Of a DNA stretch of 64,000 bases, positions 37,102 to 48,383 are shown in pieces. The notes beneath the pieces were generated by a model. It did no database searches. It was not told the DNA's origin and worked only from the letters and a program-made list of their open reading frames with translations. Source of the stretch: Archilochus colubris (Eukaryota; Chordata; Aves; Apodiformes; Trochilidae). The DNA lies in contig CM041083.1 in NCBI GenBank assembly GCA_023079485.1, positions 63,431,810-63,495,809 on the forward strand, written 5' to 3'. The position numbers and the translations under genes were made by a program. Each line of letters begins with the position of its first letter. The first letter of the stretch is position 1.

Positions 37102-40100
37102 GAGTGTCTGATGATTTTTAAAATTATATTTATAGGGGACATTATGGAAGAATGAGAATGGTTACTAATGCAGTACTGTGCTGCTTGCCGAGCGAAAAAG
37201 AAGGAATTTCTCTATTATTTTGGGCTTTAATTCTTGCATGGGTGTAGACAAGACTGCTTGTACAGGAGGACAGGGCTTTCATGGGGAGCCTGTATACTGC
37301 TAAGTGCAGGACTGTGGTGAAAGTGAGTATTGCCTGTTTTCAGCTCAGATGATCTTTCTCATGGGCTGATGCTGCATTCCATTGCAGGAGAGCTGGGCTT
37401 TACTCAGGGGAATTAGAGATCTGTCCACTTTTTTATACAGTAGGTGGTGAGGCTTTGTGGTCACAGGGTGCTATAGGGACAGTGTCAGGAGGATCAAACA
37501 TACCTTAGACAGAGTCATGGATGTAGGTCTGCAAGTGGATGTTAGAAAGAGATGAGAGAGGTGTGTGCTCTGTAGTATCTTTAATCCTATAATTCACAAT
37601 GTTAGCAGAATATAAAGTTAAAAGACTAACAGGCTATGTTATAGATTATACTAGAACTGAAAAAAAAATTACCAAAAGTGTGACAGTGAGGTCTGAAAGG
37701 TTGCAATTACAAAAAGCATCTGGAGAACAATGAGGGATTTTCAGAAAGAAAAAAAAATTTAAAAATCATTGCATGTGTTTCTCTGTTTGGTACCAAAACT
37801 AACAAATGCCAATATAAAAATGGCAAAAAAAAAAGTAAAGATTGATATAGCAAATGGAAGGAGAACCAGAGATATGGGGAACAAGGAAATTTTGGTCTGT
37901 TTGAGGAAGAACTGAATGTTAGTTGCAACAATAGCTTCAGAGTGTGAAAGATCCTGTTGCTAAATGTGAAGTTAAATAGGAAGAAACCAGATTCATGGGA
38001 AAGCTGTAGTAGGTCTCTGTAGGTATCATAATTAGGGAGACAACATTGAGCCCAAATAAATTTGGAAATCGGTGGCATGGTTCAAGGAAGATGCTGATAA
38101 AATCATGGGGTTTTGCCTGTAAAGACAACTGACAGAATTCTGTTTCTCTTGTAGGTGGGTGTGGTATAACACTAAAAATATCCAGATCTTTTTGTCACAT
38201 GGCTTTAATCCAGTCTCTCTTAAAAAACCCTCTTTCTACAACACTTCTGTATATTATCAAGTGTCGAAGTGGATCAAATCTCAGTGGTTAGTTGGAGTTG
38301 AGATCTCTTCAATTACCCTCAACGTTCATTAAACCAGCAAGACTTGATTGGAGGAAGCAGATTTGGAGTTTCTTTAGAAGACCCTGTAGTTTTTAAGCAG
38401 TTTGATCACACAGTGATTCTTTTTAAACTAAAAATTATGTTTGCTTTAGGTTTCCCTATAATGGGAATACCTATCTGATTCCCTTTTGCTACAATTGCAG
38501 TCACTGTTTTCATTCCTCTGTATTGTAACTTTATCTTGCTTTACCTCAGATTTTTCCATTAATTTCAGGAAATAAGAGCCGAACATGGTAATGCATATGA
38601 GTGAAGCCTGGTCCTTGGCATCCTGGTGTTTGAACTTTATGGATTAGAATTGTTGACTCACAGCAATCAAGTTCACTCTTGTTGTGTCTGACAGGGAACA
38701 GAAGGGACTAAGCCAAAACCAGAACCCCCAGAGTAAGGGCATTAGTCCTGTCTTTTCCAAAGTGAATGGTTTCCCTTCTAAACAGACTCTGGAAAGAAGC
38801 TTAGTTAGTTCCTTAGGGAGGCAAGTTATAAAACCTGAGATGCAGAAATTTAAATCCTATGAGCCAGCCAGGAGTAGTGGAATTGGCCGTCAGAACTTGT
38901 AAAACTCTCAACCAGACTCTTTTATTATCTTGTGGCTGCAGCAATGAGGCATCTCAGCTTTCACAGAATGTTCCTCACCATATCCCATTTGCTGTTGTTT
39001 ATGTGTATACAAAAAGGATGTGAGTTGTTTCTAAACCAAGGATCTTTAAGGTGAGAAAGGTTATCACAGAGGTCCTTTCATCTGCTGAAGTGTAAGAACA
39101 TGAGAATTTATATCCATGATACTAGAGGGGCTACAGAATTGACCGGAGCCAAATCCTGGATTTATTCAATTTTAATACTTAGAATTAGTGGTCCTTCAGG
39201 CAGTATTTCAGTCTCATATACAATATTTTGACCCATACAGGTTTCACTGTGTGTTGTAGAACATGTGGAGGAATCAGCATTTGCATGCCAGTTAAGAGTT
39301 ATGGAATGTTTGGGAAATACAACCTCTCCACTGGCATATGAATCTAGATTATGCAGGGAACTTTGTAAGAAAAACTCTCTTGCCTGCTCTTCCTCTTCTT
39401 AGGTATCTGCTACTGCAACTTGCAGTGTAATGTGACTTTAACTAGAAATATCCTTCCTAATCATAAACTGAAACTTGAAGAGAGTAGTTCTGAATGGTAA
39501 ACCTCTCCATCTTGTACATCAGGCCTCAGAAAATCTTTTCCTAATCAAGCTTTGGGCTCCAGTCTGGTTCTAGTTAGAATCCTGTTGTCTTAGACAGCAG
39601 ACCAATGTCATTTCTGGAAGTTTACTGATAGCCATAGTGGGTTGAAAAGGAAATTGTACTGCACTTAAGAGTGATTATATGGTATGGTTGTCTGTGATGG
39701 CAAGAGACTGAACTTGGTGAACTTACTAAAATGGGAAAAGACAGAAAAATCAATGTGGGTGGCAGCTGTTTAAATGATAAGACGTTAATCCAGTTATTCA
39801 TATGATCCTTTTTATGCTTTAACCAGTGATTTAGACAAAAGATATCCGTAGAGAGCCACATGAAGTGTCTGTAACTTGTTTCTTTTGAGACACACAAAAA
39901 TCACGAATACTGTTCTTCATAGAATGTAATGTCTTGAATCTTGTCTGCATTATATAAATGTATCTGATGCTGAAATCTTGCTGTTAACGCTGTGGTCCTC
40001 AGGGTCTTGGGCTCAGGAATCAGTTGTGGACTTTAAATTTTAGACATATTGGTTTCATCATTGATTATGCAACTGCAGATGATGCTGTTCTGGTAACTTT

Positions 40101-40817
40101 GGTGTATTTTGGAAGTTTATAGGAGACAGAATGATAAAGTTTCATTGGTGTGGTTGCCCCTTGACTCAAAAAGACATGTTTGAATGCAGTTAACAAGAAG
40201 AAAAACAAATTCTAGAATGGAGATCAGCATGTTAAACTGTTGTTCTTCAAAACTTGGTAGAATCTATCTAACACAATTCTGTGTTGTAAAAATGTTTTTT
40301 GGCATTTATAAAGTCCATTTCACTGGGTGATAACTTGACTGCTCTTCATTCTTCTAGTGGCATTGGCTCCAACTTTTGTCAGTGTTTGGTTTGCTGGGTT
40401 ACAGCAATCCAGACTCACCTATGAGGAGGTATTTCAGAGGCCATTCATGATCCTGATGGAGCTGGTTGGAACAGCTTTTATTATACAATTATTGTCACTA
40501 TGTTTTCAAGCAAAGTGGGGAAGTTGAAGGCATAATCCTTAAGAATTAATCAATGAAACAATGTTTAATCTAGAAAACCCTGAGGAGCAAAATATTTCTA
40601 TTGGCAATTCCTTATACCTGATGCATTTGTGTTCAGAGTGCAGAGGATTAAATTTCAAACTTCACCTCTGCTTGGATGTGCAAAGGAGGCTTTGCAGAGT
40701 CCACCTATGCTTTTACTATTCTTAAATGCAAAACTGCCTTCCATGCTTTCTTAGAGAGGGCATTCTGATTTTCTTGTGTGAGCTTGTTTAACAACATAAA
40801 TATCATAAGTGCACCAC

Positions 40818-40878
40818 CAAAAAGATTAAAAAAAAAAACAAAAAAAATAACACAAAGCCAACCAAACAAACAAACCAC
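40818..40878. repeat. A-rich/(CAAA)n low-complexity tract
   Basis: Runs of A interrupted by C, grading into caaacaaacaaac. There is no associated SINE or processed gene. Confidence 0.85.
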
Positions 40879-41111
40879 CAAACTTTTAAAATAGCTTAAT
40901 ATGAAGTGGGGATCCTTGTTGAGTATTGCCAGTAAAGATCTCCAGTTTTGTGTTCTGCATGGGAAGTGACAAACCATCCTAGAATACAGTATAGAGCCTG
41001 CTTACCTTCACTAGCTGTCCTGTAGCTACTTTCAGTAGCTGTGGGCTTGAACTTTCTGAGACTGAATATTTCACAGTTCTGGGGCAGTGTTAGAAAAAGC
41101 TGGTTGCTGCA

Positions 41112-41153
41112 GATAAGGTGATCTTCCTCAGGTGATAAGGTGTCCTTCCTCAG
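41112..41153 (+). repeat. Tandem duplication of a 20-bp unit
   Basis: gataaggtgatcttcctcag at 41112-41131 is followed after two bases by gataaggtgtccttcctcag at 41134-41153, with two mismatches. Confidence 0.9.
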
Positions 41154-41962
41154 TCATCATTCAGTTCTCACTTATATGCTGAAAAGAAGTTGATGCAGTC
41201 AGTTGCATGCAAATGCCTGTTTTAGATGTGTATCCTCAGGAGCACCTGTGGGCTGTGGATGCTATTTTTACAGATAGATCCTCTCATAGCAATAATTTTA
41301 ATTCTTAAAACTAGGAATGAAACATTCTCTCTTTTCCTTGTTGATTAAAGAGTTTCTCCGTTTTGTTGCCTCAGAGTAATTCCACTATAAGGTACGTGAC
41401 TTTCCTCACTAGCTGCAAAGGGAACCTGTGTGTATAATTTTGGGTGGTGAATTCTGCTTGTGGAGTAAATGCCTGGTTTGAGGCAATGCTGAGAGTGTTA
41501 GCATGCATAAATGCTTTTTTAAGTGGGCCAGAGGGCTTGCTGAAGGGCTTTTGCATGAAGTCTGCTTCACAAGTACATTCCCGGAGTGCTGTTTAGTGAC
41601 TATTATTTTTTTCTAACTCTAGTAATGATATTAAAATATTAAAAATCTAGTATTTATCAGAATGCTGTTAAAAATCATTAAATTAATCAGAATTTAATCT
41701 CAGAAATTGCTAAATCACTCCACTGCATTATTTTTAAATTAAAATTACTGCAGTGTCTCGGTGTTGTTACCTATTCAATACTTCTTCTGAATAATCATAA
41801 AATACTATCACTTATTGCTTGTAGTATTTGAGATACCCTTGTAATTACCAATGTCTTGCCCTCTGTCGTCTTTAGATGCACCAACTATTGCCAAAATAAG
41901 GATGTGCGCTCTACTAGGAACATATGTTGCACAGGACTTAACAAGACATTTGGTTTAATTAG

Positions 41963-41978
41963 TTAATTAATTAATTAA
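41963..41978. repeat. (TTAA)4 microsatellite
   Basis: Four perfect TTAA units, preceded by a degenerate unit. Confidence 0.9.
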
Positions 41979-42589
41979 AACTTTTAATGTACATTTTTTA
42001 GACTGCACTATTAACCTTTGTCAAATGTAATAATAATAGTAGTAATATCTGAGGACAATTATAGTTCAAGAAAACCAGAAAGATCTTAAATGCTTGCAGA
42101 GGGTCTTTTATAAAAATCCTTCTATGAAGCTGCCTGGGAAATAAGGAGGGGCAATGCCCCACTTTGCCACGTTTCAGCCCAGAATGTATTTTGATGGCAA
42201 AATTCCAATCCCCTAAACCCCTGAATCTTCAAGTAAGCATTGACATTGATGTAACCTGAGCAGTACAAATGAAGTTGCTTTAATACTGTGGATGTTCAGG
42301 AGCGATGATTACTGATGGAAAATACAGAAGTGCAGATAATGTGAAGGGAGAGCCATTATGAATTTGCTTCACCAGGTCCTTCCTAAAGGGGGTTGTAAGG
42401 GGCTGCTGTGGGTGTTGGTGACCTACAGCTGTGTTGCCTTTCTTAACCATGCTATACAGGTAGGAAGTTGTAAGTCACAGCCTAAACACGCAACTTATGC
42501 CTTCTGCCACTTTAATGGTCTGCAAAGAGTTTCTTTAATTGCAAAAGATGGCTGAAGCCTCACTCAGTTATACATTCCTAATTTCCTTC

Positions 42590-42830
42590 CTTTTTCCCTC
42601 ATGCCAATTCCACCAGCTACCCCCCCCCTCTCTCCCAGCCCTGACATTTCTGTGTGCGGCTTCATGCAAGAAGTGTTTTTTATAGAGTTCACATACTCAG
42701 GTGTCTGGGACCTGCACAGGCTCAGCCTGTGTACAAATCCGGCCGATGATCTCACGGTGTGGTTTGAATAGGCTCTGTGTGGTCAGTGCTGCTGCCAGCA
42801 CCTGAGGGAAACGGGTCTGTCTTTTCAAAT
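42590..42830. promoter_or_regulatory. Candidate cis-regulatory element with paired RUNX-type sites
   Basis: A GC-balanced patch with TGTGGTTT at 42758-42765 and TGTGGTC at 42778-42784, two RUNX-type sites 20 bp apart in the same orientation, plus an E-box CACCTG at 42799-42804. The motifs are directly visible. Function is inferred from spacing and composition only. Confidence 0.3.
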
Positions 42831-43237
42831 TACCAACACAGAGCAGGCTGGATTTGAAATAGGCTTGCTGTGAAAATAGAGGTTCTCAAAGCTCTTGTGC
42901 AGAAAATGCAGAAACTCGCTGACACTCAGCTCTCGGGTATACTGGAAGGGAGGTATCTCTGCAACATGGAAATTTTTTGCTGTATGACAACTATGCTTAA
43001 GGGCCAGCCAAGCAAGTTTCTGTACTGGTAACACCTCTCTGGTTCTTAAACAGATTTGTGCTTATCACAGTGGGAACTGGATATGGTTGGTAATAACATC
43101 TTCCTGCTCCCTGCTTTCCTTCAATTCCAAGGCTCAAACCAGGACACAAGAACAAGAAGTCTTTTTAGCTGAGAAATAAAATGTTCTCTGGAGTATTTTA
43201 AAGAAATCAAAGTTTTGTCACCAAGTCATCATTTTTA

Positions 43238-43252
43238 CTCTCTCTCTCTCTC
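43238..43252. repeat. (CT)7 microsatellite
   Basis: Seven CT units in a pyrimidine stretch. Confidence 0.9.
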
Positions 43253-43319
43253 AGGCATCATCCTTTTAGTCCTCCCCCAAAAACCTCAAACTAATCAACT
43301 TAGCATTTGGTATTTTGAA

Positions 43320-43460
43320 ATGTTTGCTGAGAAAACAGCTCTGTTTTGACAGACAGCAATTATAGCACTTGGGCTATAGGCAGCCTTTACAGCTCTTCTG
43401 GGGATCTATTATGAATAGTCACCACGAGGCCAATACAGCCCTGTGCAAACAAGCTTTGTA
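43320..43460. promoter_or_regulatory. Candidate conserved non-coding element
   Basis: A complex, non-repetitive patch that carries CCACGAGG (43422-43429, like half of a CTCF core), CCAAT (43430-43434) and the forkhead-type GCAAACA (43445-43451) within 30 bp. Regulatory function is inference. Confidence 0.25.
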
Positions 43461-43641
43461 ACCAAATTGCACTGAAAAACCCCCTTCTTCTCTACACACT
43501 CTCACCTCCCAAAATTTCTGAGTAGCATGGATGTGCCTCCTTTACCTATTCTGAATCTGAGAAAGTTCTCAGCCTTTGTATGAGAATGCTGGTTTGATCG
43601 AGGGATCTTATTCAGATGTACTTTTGTGAAGTCCCATATAT

Positions 43642-43656
43642 GGGTGGGTGGGTGGG
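43642..43656 (+). other. Perfect G-quadruplex motif (GGGT)4
   Basis: Four GGG runs are separated by single T loops (43642-44, 46-48, 50-52, 54-56). Single-nucleotide loops give very stable parallel quadruplexes. It is on the sense strand, so it would also be present in the pre-mRNA. A short AC run follows. Confidence 0.9.
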
Positions 43657-45142
43657 TGTCACACACACTCATTTTATGTTTTGGGGTTTGACTTCGGTTT
43701 TTTGTGATTGTGAGAATTCAGCAGAATGTATGAGAGCCTGGAGTGACTCAGTTGCATGAAAAGTTAAGGAGAGGATGTCAATTAATATAAACACAGCTTC
43801 TGTCTGTGTCCTTTGGAGAAGTAAACTGTCTGATCTTGTTTCTCATGGTTAAATTGCTCAGAAGTCATAAATTGCACTTTTTGGGTTTTTTGAGAGGAAC
43901 CAATGTACTATCTGAAGTCACTCAGTCCTTTGCTACCCATTCAAATCTTTTACAGAGAACTTGAGATCTCTTCTTAGCTGACATTTTTTTTTCTTTAACT
44001 GCTTTGTTTTATGCCTACATAACTTCTTATTCTGAAAGAATAGAAACTAAAAATTCTGTAGGTAGCATTCTTCCACTCTTTTCAGTGGTCTCAGCTAGAG
44101 GAAAAGAAAATGTATGCAATTGGATAGCCAACTCAACATCAAAAACATGGTAAAATGCTAATTTTAAACAAAATAATATTGACTGGCCATATTAATGAAA
44201 GACTGCCATTAGCTTTAATGTTGTCAAGCTGTTAAAGTGTGATAGTCTTTCCCCAAGAATCTCTGGGCCATTACCCTCAGCAGTATTTTCTGTAGGCTGA
44301 AATAGGTTATATTTAGTGTGTGTACTTTATTTCTGCTTCGAGAGCAGACTCCCTCCTCTATTTTTAAATGAAATACTTCAAAGTCTTTTGCAGTGAGGTG
44401 TACAAGACCAAAGACATAAATGACTGACTTTTCTGTGAAGAAGGTGTCTGTTCCAGTCAGGTTGTTATTGCTTTCCTCCCCTCAGAGTGACCTCCGCTAG
44501 GAACATGCACCGGCCTCTTTCAGCATCTTGTTGGGGAAGAGGGGCTTTCATACCTCTCTGAACACACCGTTCCCTTTGCAGCCAGACGAAAAGGCCCTGA
44601 TGTCTCTGAGGAGCACAGCAATGGCTCTGGAGCCACATGAAAGTTTGTGGTGTTAATCCCCTCACTATGTCTTGTGATAGACGTTGGTTACTGTGCCGTG
44701 CTATGCTACATGTAATGCTTTCTTAGGACACTCTCGTCTGGAGGGAAGGAAAGAAAAAGGCCCTTTGGAATGTGCTATAGCCTAAAAAAATCACCTGGAA
44801 AAGCTGGACAGTTTGATATGTTACTGAGCTTTTCATGAAATCTCTGGCATGCTTACTGTTGTTGCACAAACAAGATCTTGGGTTGAAAAACCATGAGCAA
44901 ATTGTCTTGATTGACAAAGATAATTACATTTGGATATAAGATTGTATAGAGTACCACCAAGAGGACAGAACAGAGGGGATCGTTCTCATTTCTATCATTT
45001 ATTCTACCTATTTGCCAGTATCTTCCTTTTGAAAGACATGAGGAGAAAAAATGTAGCTTGTATTTCTTTTTGCTTCTCTACTTTGTTTCCCATTGAATCA
45101 TGTTAATAGGAAAAGATTTATTGTCAGGTTTTTGGAAATAGA

Positions 45143-45166
45143 ATTGAGAGTTACATTGAGAGTTAC
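45143..45166 (+). repeat. Perfect 12-bp tandem duplication
   Basis: attgagagttac is present twice head to tail without mismatch. Confidence 0.9.
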
Positions 45167-45599
45167 CTTAAAAATCAAAACTTGTTTTTTTACTCCACCT
45201 TTGAAGTTATTCTTTTTGTCAGCACTTTGCTGCAAATGATTAGCAAGAAAATTCTTGGGGATCTGCTGATGCTAGTTTCTTTTATATCTGAAGATGGTTT
45301 TGCTAAGCAACTTAAGGTGCTCTCCTGTCACTGTTCCTGAATGTACTATTGTCATGGGGAAATAAGCTTTTCAAGATGAAGTAACATATAGAGGTTGCTT
45401 GGTCAAACCTTTATGTGTTCATTTAATTAAAGCCTAAAACAGCATAGTGCATCCCTACAAGTAGATCATGTTGTGATTACATTTCTCAACTTCCACAAAT
45501 ATCACTTTGAAATCTATTAAGTATTATTTTACATGTATTTTTCAATAGGTAGATGAAATGGTGAGAGTTTTTCAGGAATATTTAATGAATACTTAAAGC

Positions 45600-46800
45600 A
45601 ATTTTGACAACAGGGAATCCAATTCTAGAAGTTACAGAAGCTCTGAAGTTCTGGAAGTGTTGCAGAATATCAGACAGGGTGACTGACTTGCTGTGAATTG
45701 ATTAAATGTTACAATTTCTGAGCAAAGTAATGAATAAGCTGACAAAAGATCCTGATAAAGAATTAAAGAATAGATTTTTAATTAATAACAGTTAATTTGG
45801 TTTGTAAGATGTGTAATGTAAAAAAAAAAAGTCATACAATTCCTTGATTATCTCCAGAGTTTAACTAGAAAAAGAAGAAAAACCTTTTTGCATTAATTAG
45901 ACTTCTGCAAATGACCAATTCTCAAAATTATGTATTAATTTTGTATAGACATTGTATATTGTATATTTGTATATTAATTTTGTATAGACAATATGGTTAA
46001 AGTGAGCATTATCTATCAGCTTTTACCAATTATAATTACAACTGGACATTGATCTTTATATTTGAGCTTCATAGATTTGATAATGGATACGATGCTAATA
46101 GTCATTTTATCAGTGAGCTGGAAGTAAGTATCAAATGACAGCTGGTGGAAGCTGCAGGTGGTAAAAAAATATCATAGCTTTACCTAAGGGTGAGAGCAGA
46201 CATGCAGTGCCATTTAAATTGCTTTTTAATGTGAACTCATTTACAAGAAGTGCATCTGAACATTATGCACATAAATAAGAACAACAGACTATTGTACAAT
46301 ATTTTGAAAAGAATGACTAGTAAAAGATGTAGCAATGTTGTGGAAAAATGTGACACTAGAAGCAGAACTTTGGCTACATAGAAGTAGGATTACTGAGTAT
46401 GAACAGAATGAAAATTTTAATTCTATTTTATAGGGTAGTTGATATAGATGTCACAATATTCTTTATAGTTTTAATATCTAGAAAATGAAATAGTATTAAC
46501 ATGAAAACACTGTTTAGAGACAGTCAAATAAGGATCATTATCTAGAAACTGAGCACAGAAAAATTGAGATTAGAAAGCCATATGACTTTCTGAAAGCAAA
46601 AATTAATAACCACTGGGACAGACTCACAAGGATAGCAGTCAGTTCCTCATAGCTTTCAGTCACAAGTGGATGTTCTTTTCCTGCCCCCCAGAATAAGATA
46701 CTGGTGTTGCTGGGAGCAACTCGGTGTGATACAAGTATTTGTTCTGTACAGGAAATGAGAGCATAAAAACTATTAAAAAGCCTTGATTCTGCCTTCTACA
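45600..46800 (+). mobile_element. Ancient CR1 LINE remnant (RT region to 3' end)
   Basis: The 3' part is recognisable: attgagattagaaagcc, attaataaccactgggacag, cacaagg, gtcacaagtggatgttcttt, then gttctgtacaggaaatgaga and the final aagccttgattct. These correspond block by block to old amniote CR1 copies shared with turtles and crocodiles (attaaccactggaacaa, aagattggatgt, tgtacaggag). Further upstream, atgaataagctgac, taacagttaatttgg and ttgtaag resemble the polymerase region more weakly. All frames are broken. It is much older than the CR1 copies with intact tails. Sense orientation; the left edge is uncertain. Confidence 0.6.
45934..45990 (+). repeat. Tandem repeat, 39-bp period
   Basis: attaattttgtatagaca occurs at 45934-45951 and identically at 45973-45990, with AT-rich spacer between. 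It lies inside the ancient CR1 remnant. Confidence 0.9.
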
Positions 46801-47698
46801 AGTTCTGAAATGATGCACAGAAATGAAGGAGAACATTTAGGTAGGATAAAGGAAAATAAAATAGGCAGGTGGAAGAGTTAGTTTTTCACACAACTGTTTT
46901 TGCTTATAGGAAATGTTCATCACAAAACAAATAGCTTTGGGAGGGTTTGGTCTTGGACAAATCTGATAGGTTTAGTGTAACTTACATCTGTTTTATCAGT
47001 CTTTCTCTTTTCCTCTTTCCTTATCTAGGTTTTTTTTTCCTACTTTGACCAGTTCAATAGCATTCTTACCTTTCAGTGTTTGATGAATTCTCCCCTGAAT
47101 TTCCCCCAGTCTTCCCCTCCTCTCTCACTTTCTCTTACATTCTTGTCCTCAGAACATTCTTTCAGGTGTGTCTCAATACATACAAGCTTCTTATTCCTAA
47201 CTATGTTTTCCATGAAGCAGCTCCCCGGGGACATGTTACCTTGTTATGTCTGTAGTTTTAAGATTTGAAAGAACTTGGAAGACTGAAAATAATGAGAATC
47301 TCTTCTACTATTTGCAGAGTGGTTGAACAGAAAGACTGTCAGCAAAGCCTTAAAGTCATGCCTTTTGCCAATAAATGCCTAAAGGGAAGCTTCCTTCCCA
47401 TTTCTTATTCATGTTTCCCATTGCTTGATGATGCATACTGAAAAATTATACCCGAGTGAAACTCTTCAGTCCAGTGTTCCATTATGGATCTTAAGAAGGC
47501 AGAGCAAGCTCTCCTTCTGTCCCACTTTGTGTGAACATCGGCAGCCTCCATTTGAAGGTCAGATTTTTACAGTGCAGAAGAGCAAGCTACAATGGGATGA
47601 AAAACAACAGATGGAGAATATTTATTTCTTGGATGGGGGGCTATGGTTGAAGAATAGGATTGTAGTAGTAGGTTGACTCCATGGTCTTGTTGCCACAG

Positions 47699-47809
47699 TA
47701 TTGTGTTGCATAAGGAGGTTGTTCCTAAAGGTGGTATTGAAGGCAGCAGGCCCCGGGCAGCGCGGGCTGGCAGGGAGAGGCAGCGGCGGGGCTGAGCCCC
47801 ATTGTTTCT
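47699..47809 (+). other. GC-rich pocket bounded by splice-site-like signals (possible alternative exon)
   Basis: A CpG-containing stretch (ccccgggcagcgcggg, agcggcggggc, with a GC box GGCGGGGC at 47785-47792) is preceded by gttgccacag (AG ending 47698) and followed by an ideal donor gtaagt at 47810. It is 111 bp long. If inserted between the exons at 16761 and 61152, the frame reaches a TGA near its end, so it would be a truncating cassette or a non-coding or alternative first exon. No homology is recognised. Confidence 0.2.
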
Positions 47810-47939
47810 GTAAGTGGTTTCAGGGCTGTCCAGGTGTCCTGATTTAAAGGCTGCTCCTTGAGACAGGAAATTGTATCTTGTTCTGAGGTTTACTGTAATA
47901 AAGTACATAGTCCTGGGGGAATGCACTGCTGGGCCCATG

Positions 47940-48180
47940 AATCACTTTATGGGCTGGCTGTTCTGACCTCAGCCCTGTGATTTATTCCCGCCATACCGCA
48001 GCAGGAATGGCAAAAATGTAACCGGCGCATGGTCTTCCCAGCCTCCCCCCCCTCCAACCCAGATGGGCCTGAGACTGGGAGGCTGCCATAAATCCATAAA
48101 CGCAGGTTTGCTCGGAGCTGGCAGTTCTGCTTGTCTTGCCCAAGAGCTCTCCACGGTGCGTCTGCTTGGGATTTGGTGGT
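47940..48180. promoter_or_regulatory. Candidate enhancer with three TTTATGG sites
   Basis: TTTATGG occurs at 47946-47952 on + and twice as CCATAAA at 48086-48092 and 48094-48100. These are CDX/posterior-HOX-type sites. A RUNX-type ACCGCA (TGCGGT on the minus strand) lies at 47995-48000 and a nuclear-receptor half site (tgacct) near 47964. GC content is clearly higher than the surrounding intron. Regulatory activity is inferred. Confidence 0.35.
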
Positions 48181-48360
48181 AGAGGAATCCTCTGGCTTCT
48201 CAGGTGTTTCCTTCGTAGCTTTGTGGCCTTGTAGCTCCTGGAGTTTCTTGTGTGAGGAAGAGAAAATCTCAGTGCAATCATGATACTCTTTGCAAAAATA
48301 AGGCAGCTTGAAGTGTACAAGATGTTTGCAATCCCTTTTTTCCTTCAAGCTACTGATATG

Positions 48361-48383
48361 TAATAATAATAATAATAATAATA
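48361..48383. repeat. (TAA)7 microsatellite
   Basis: Seven perfect TAA units followed by a partial unit. Confidence 0.95.

Larger units (their letters stand above)
37102..45599. other. Giant ERC1 intron, part with motif-rich patches
   Basis: Intronic sequence with simple repeats (40818-40878, 41112-41153, 41963-41978, 43238-43252) and a quadruplex motif at 43642-43656. More GC-balanced patches lie at about 42590-42830, 43320-43460 and 44460-44660 and may be conserved non-coding elements. A 123-codon minus-strand frame at 37707-38078 is hydrophobic and Phe-rich from complementary A-rich sequence and is not a supported gene. Confidence 0.6.

Noticed and set aside
37707..38078. 123-codon minus-strand open frame, hydrophobic
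   Set aside because: The Phe/Leu/Ser-rich protein simply reflects A- and G-rich sequence on the + strand. No family features or conserved motif.
47947..48348. 133-codon minus-strand open frame overlapping two others
   Set aside because: Three overlapping frames are open at once because the segment is GC-rich and stop-poor. No domain or codon bias supports any of them.
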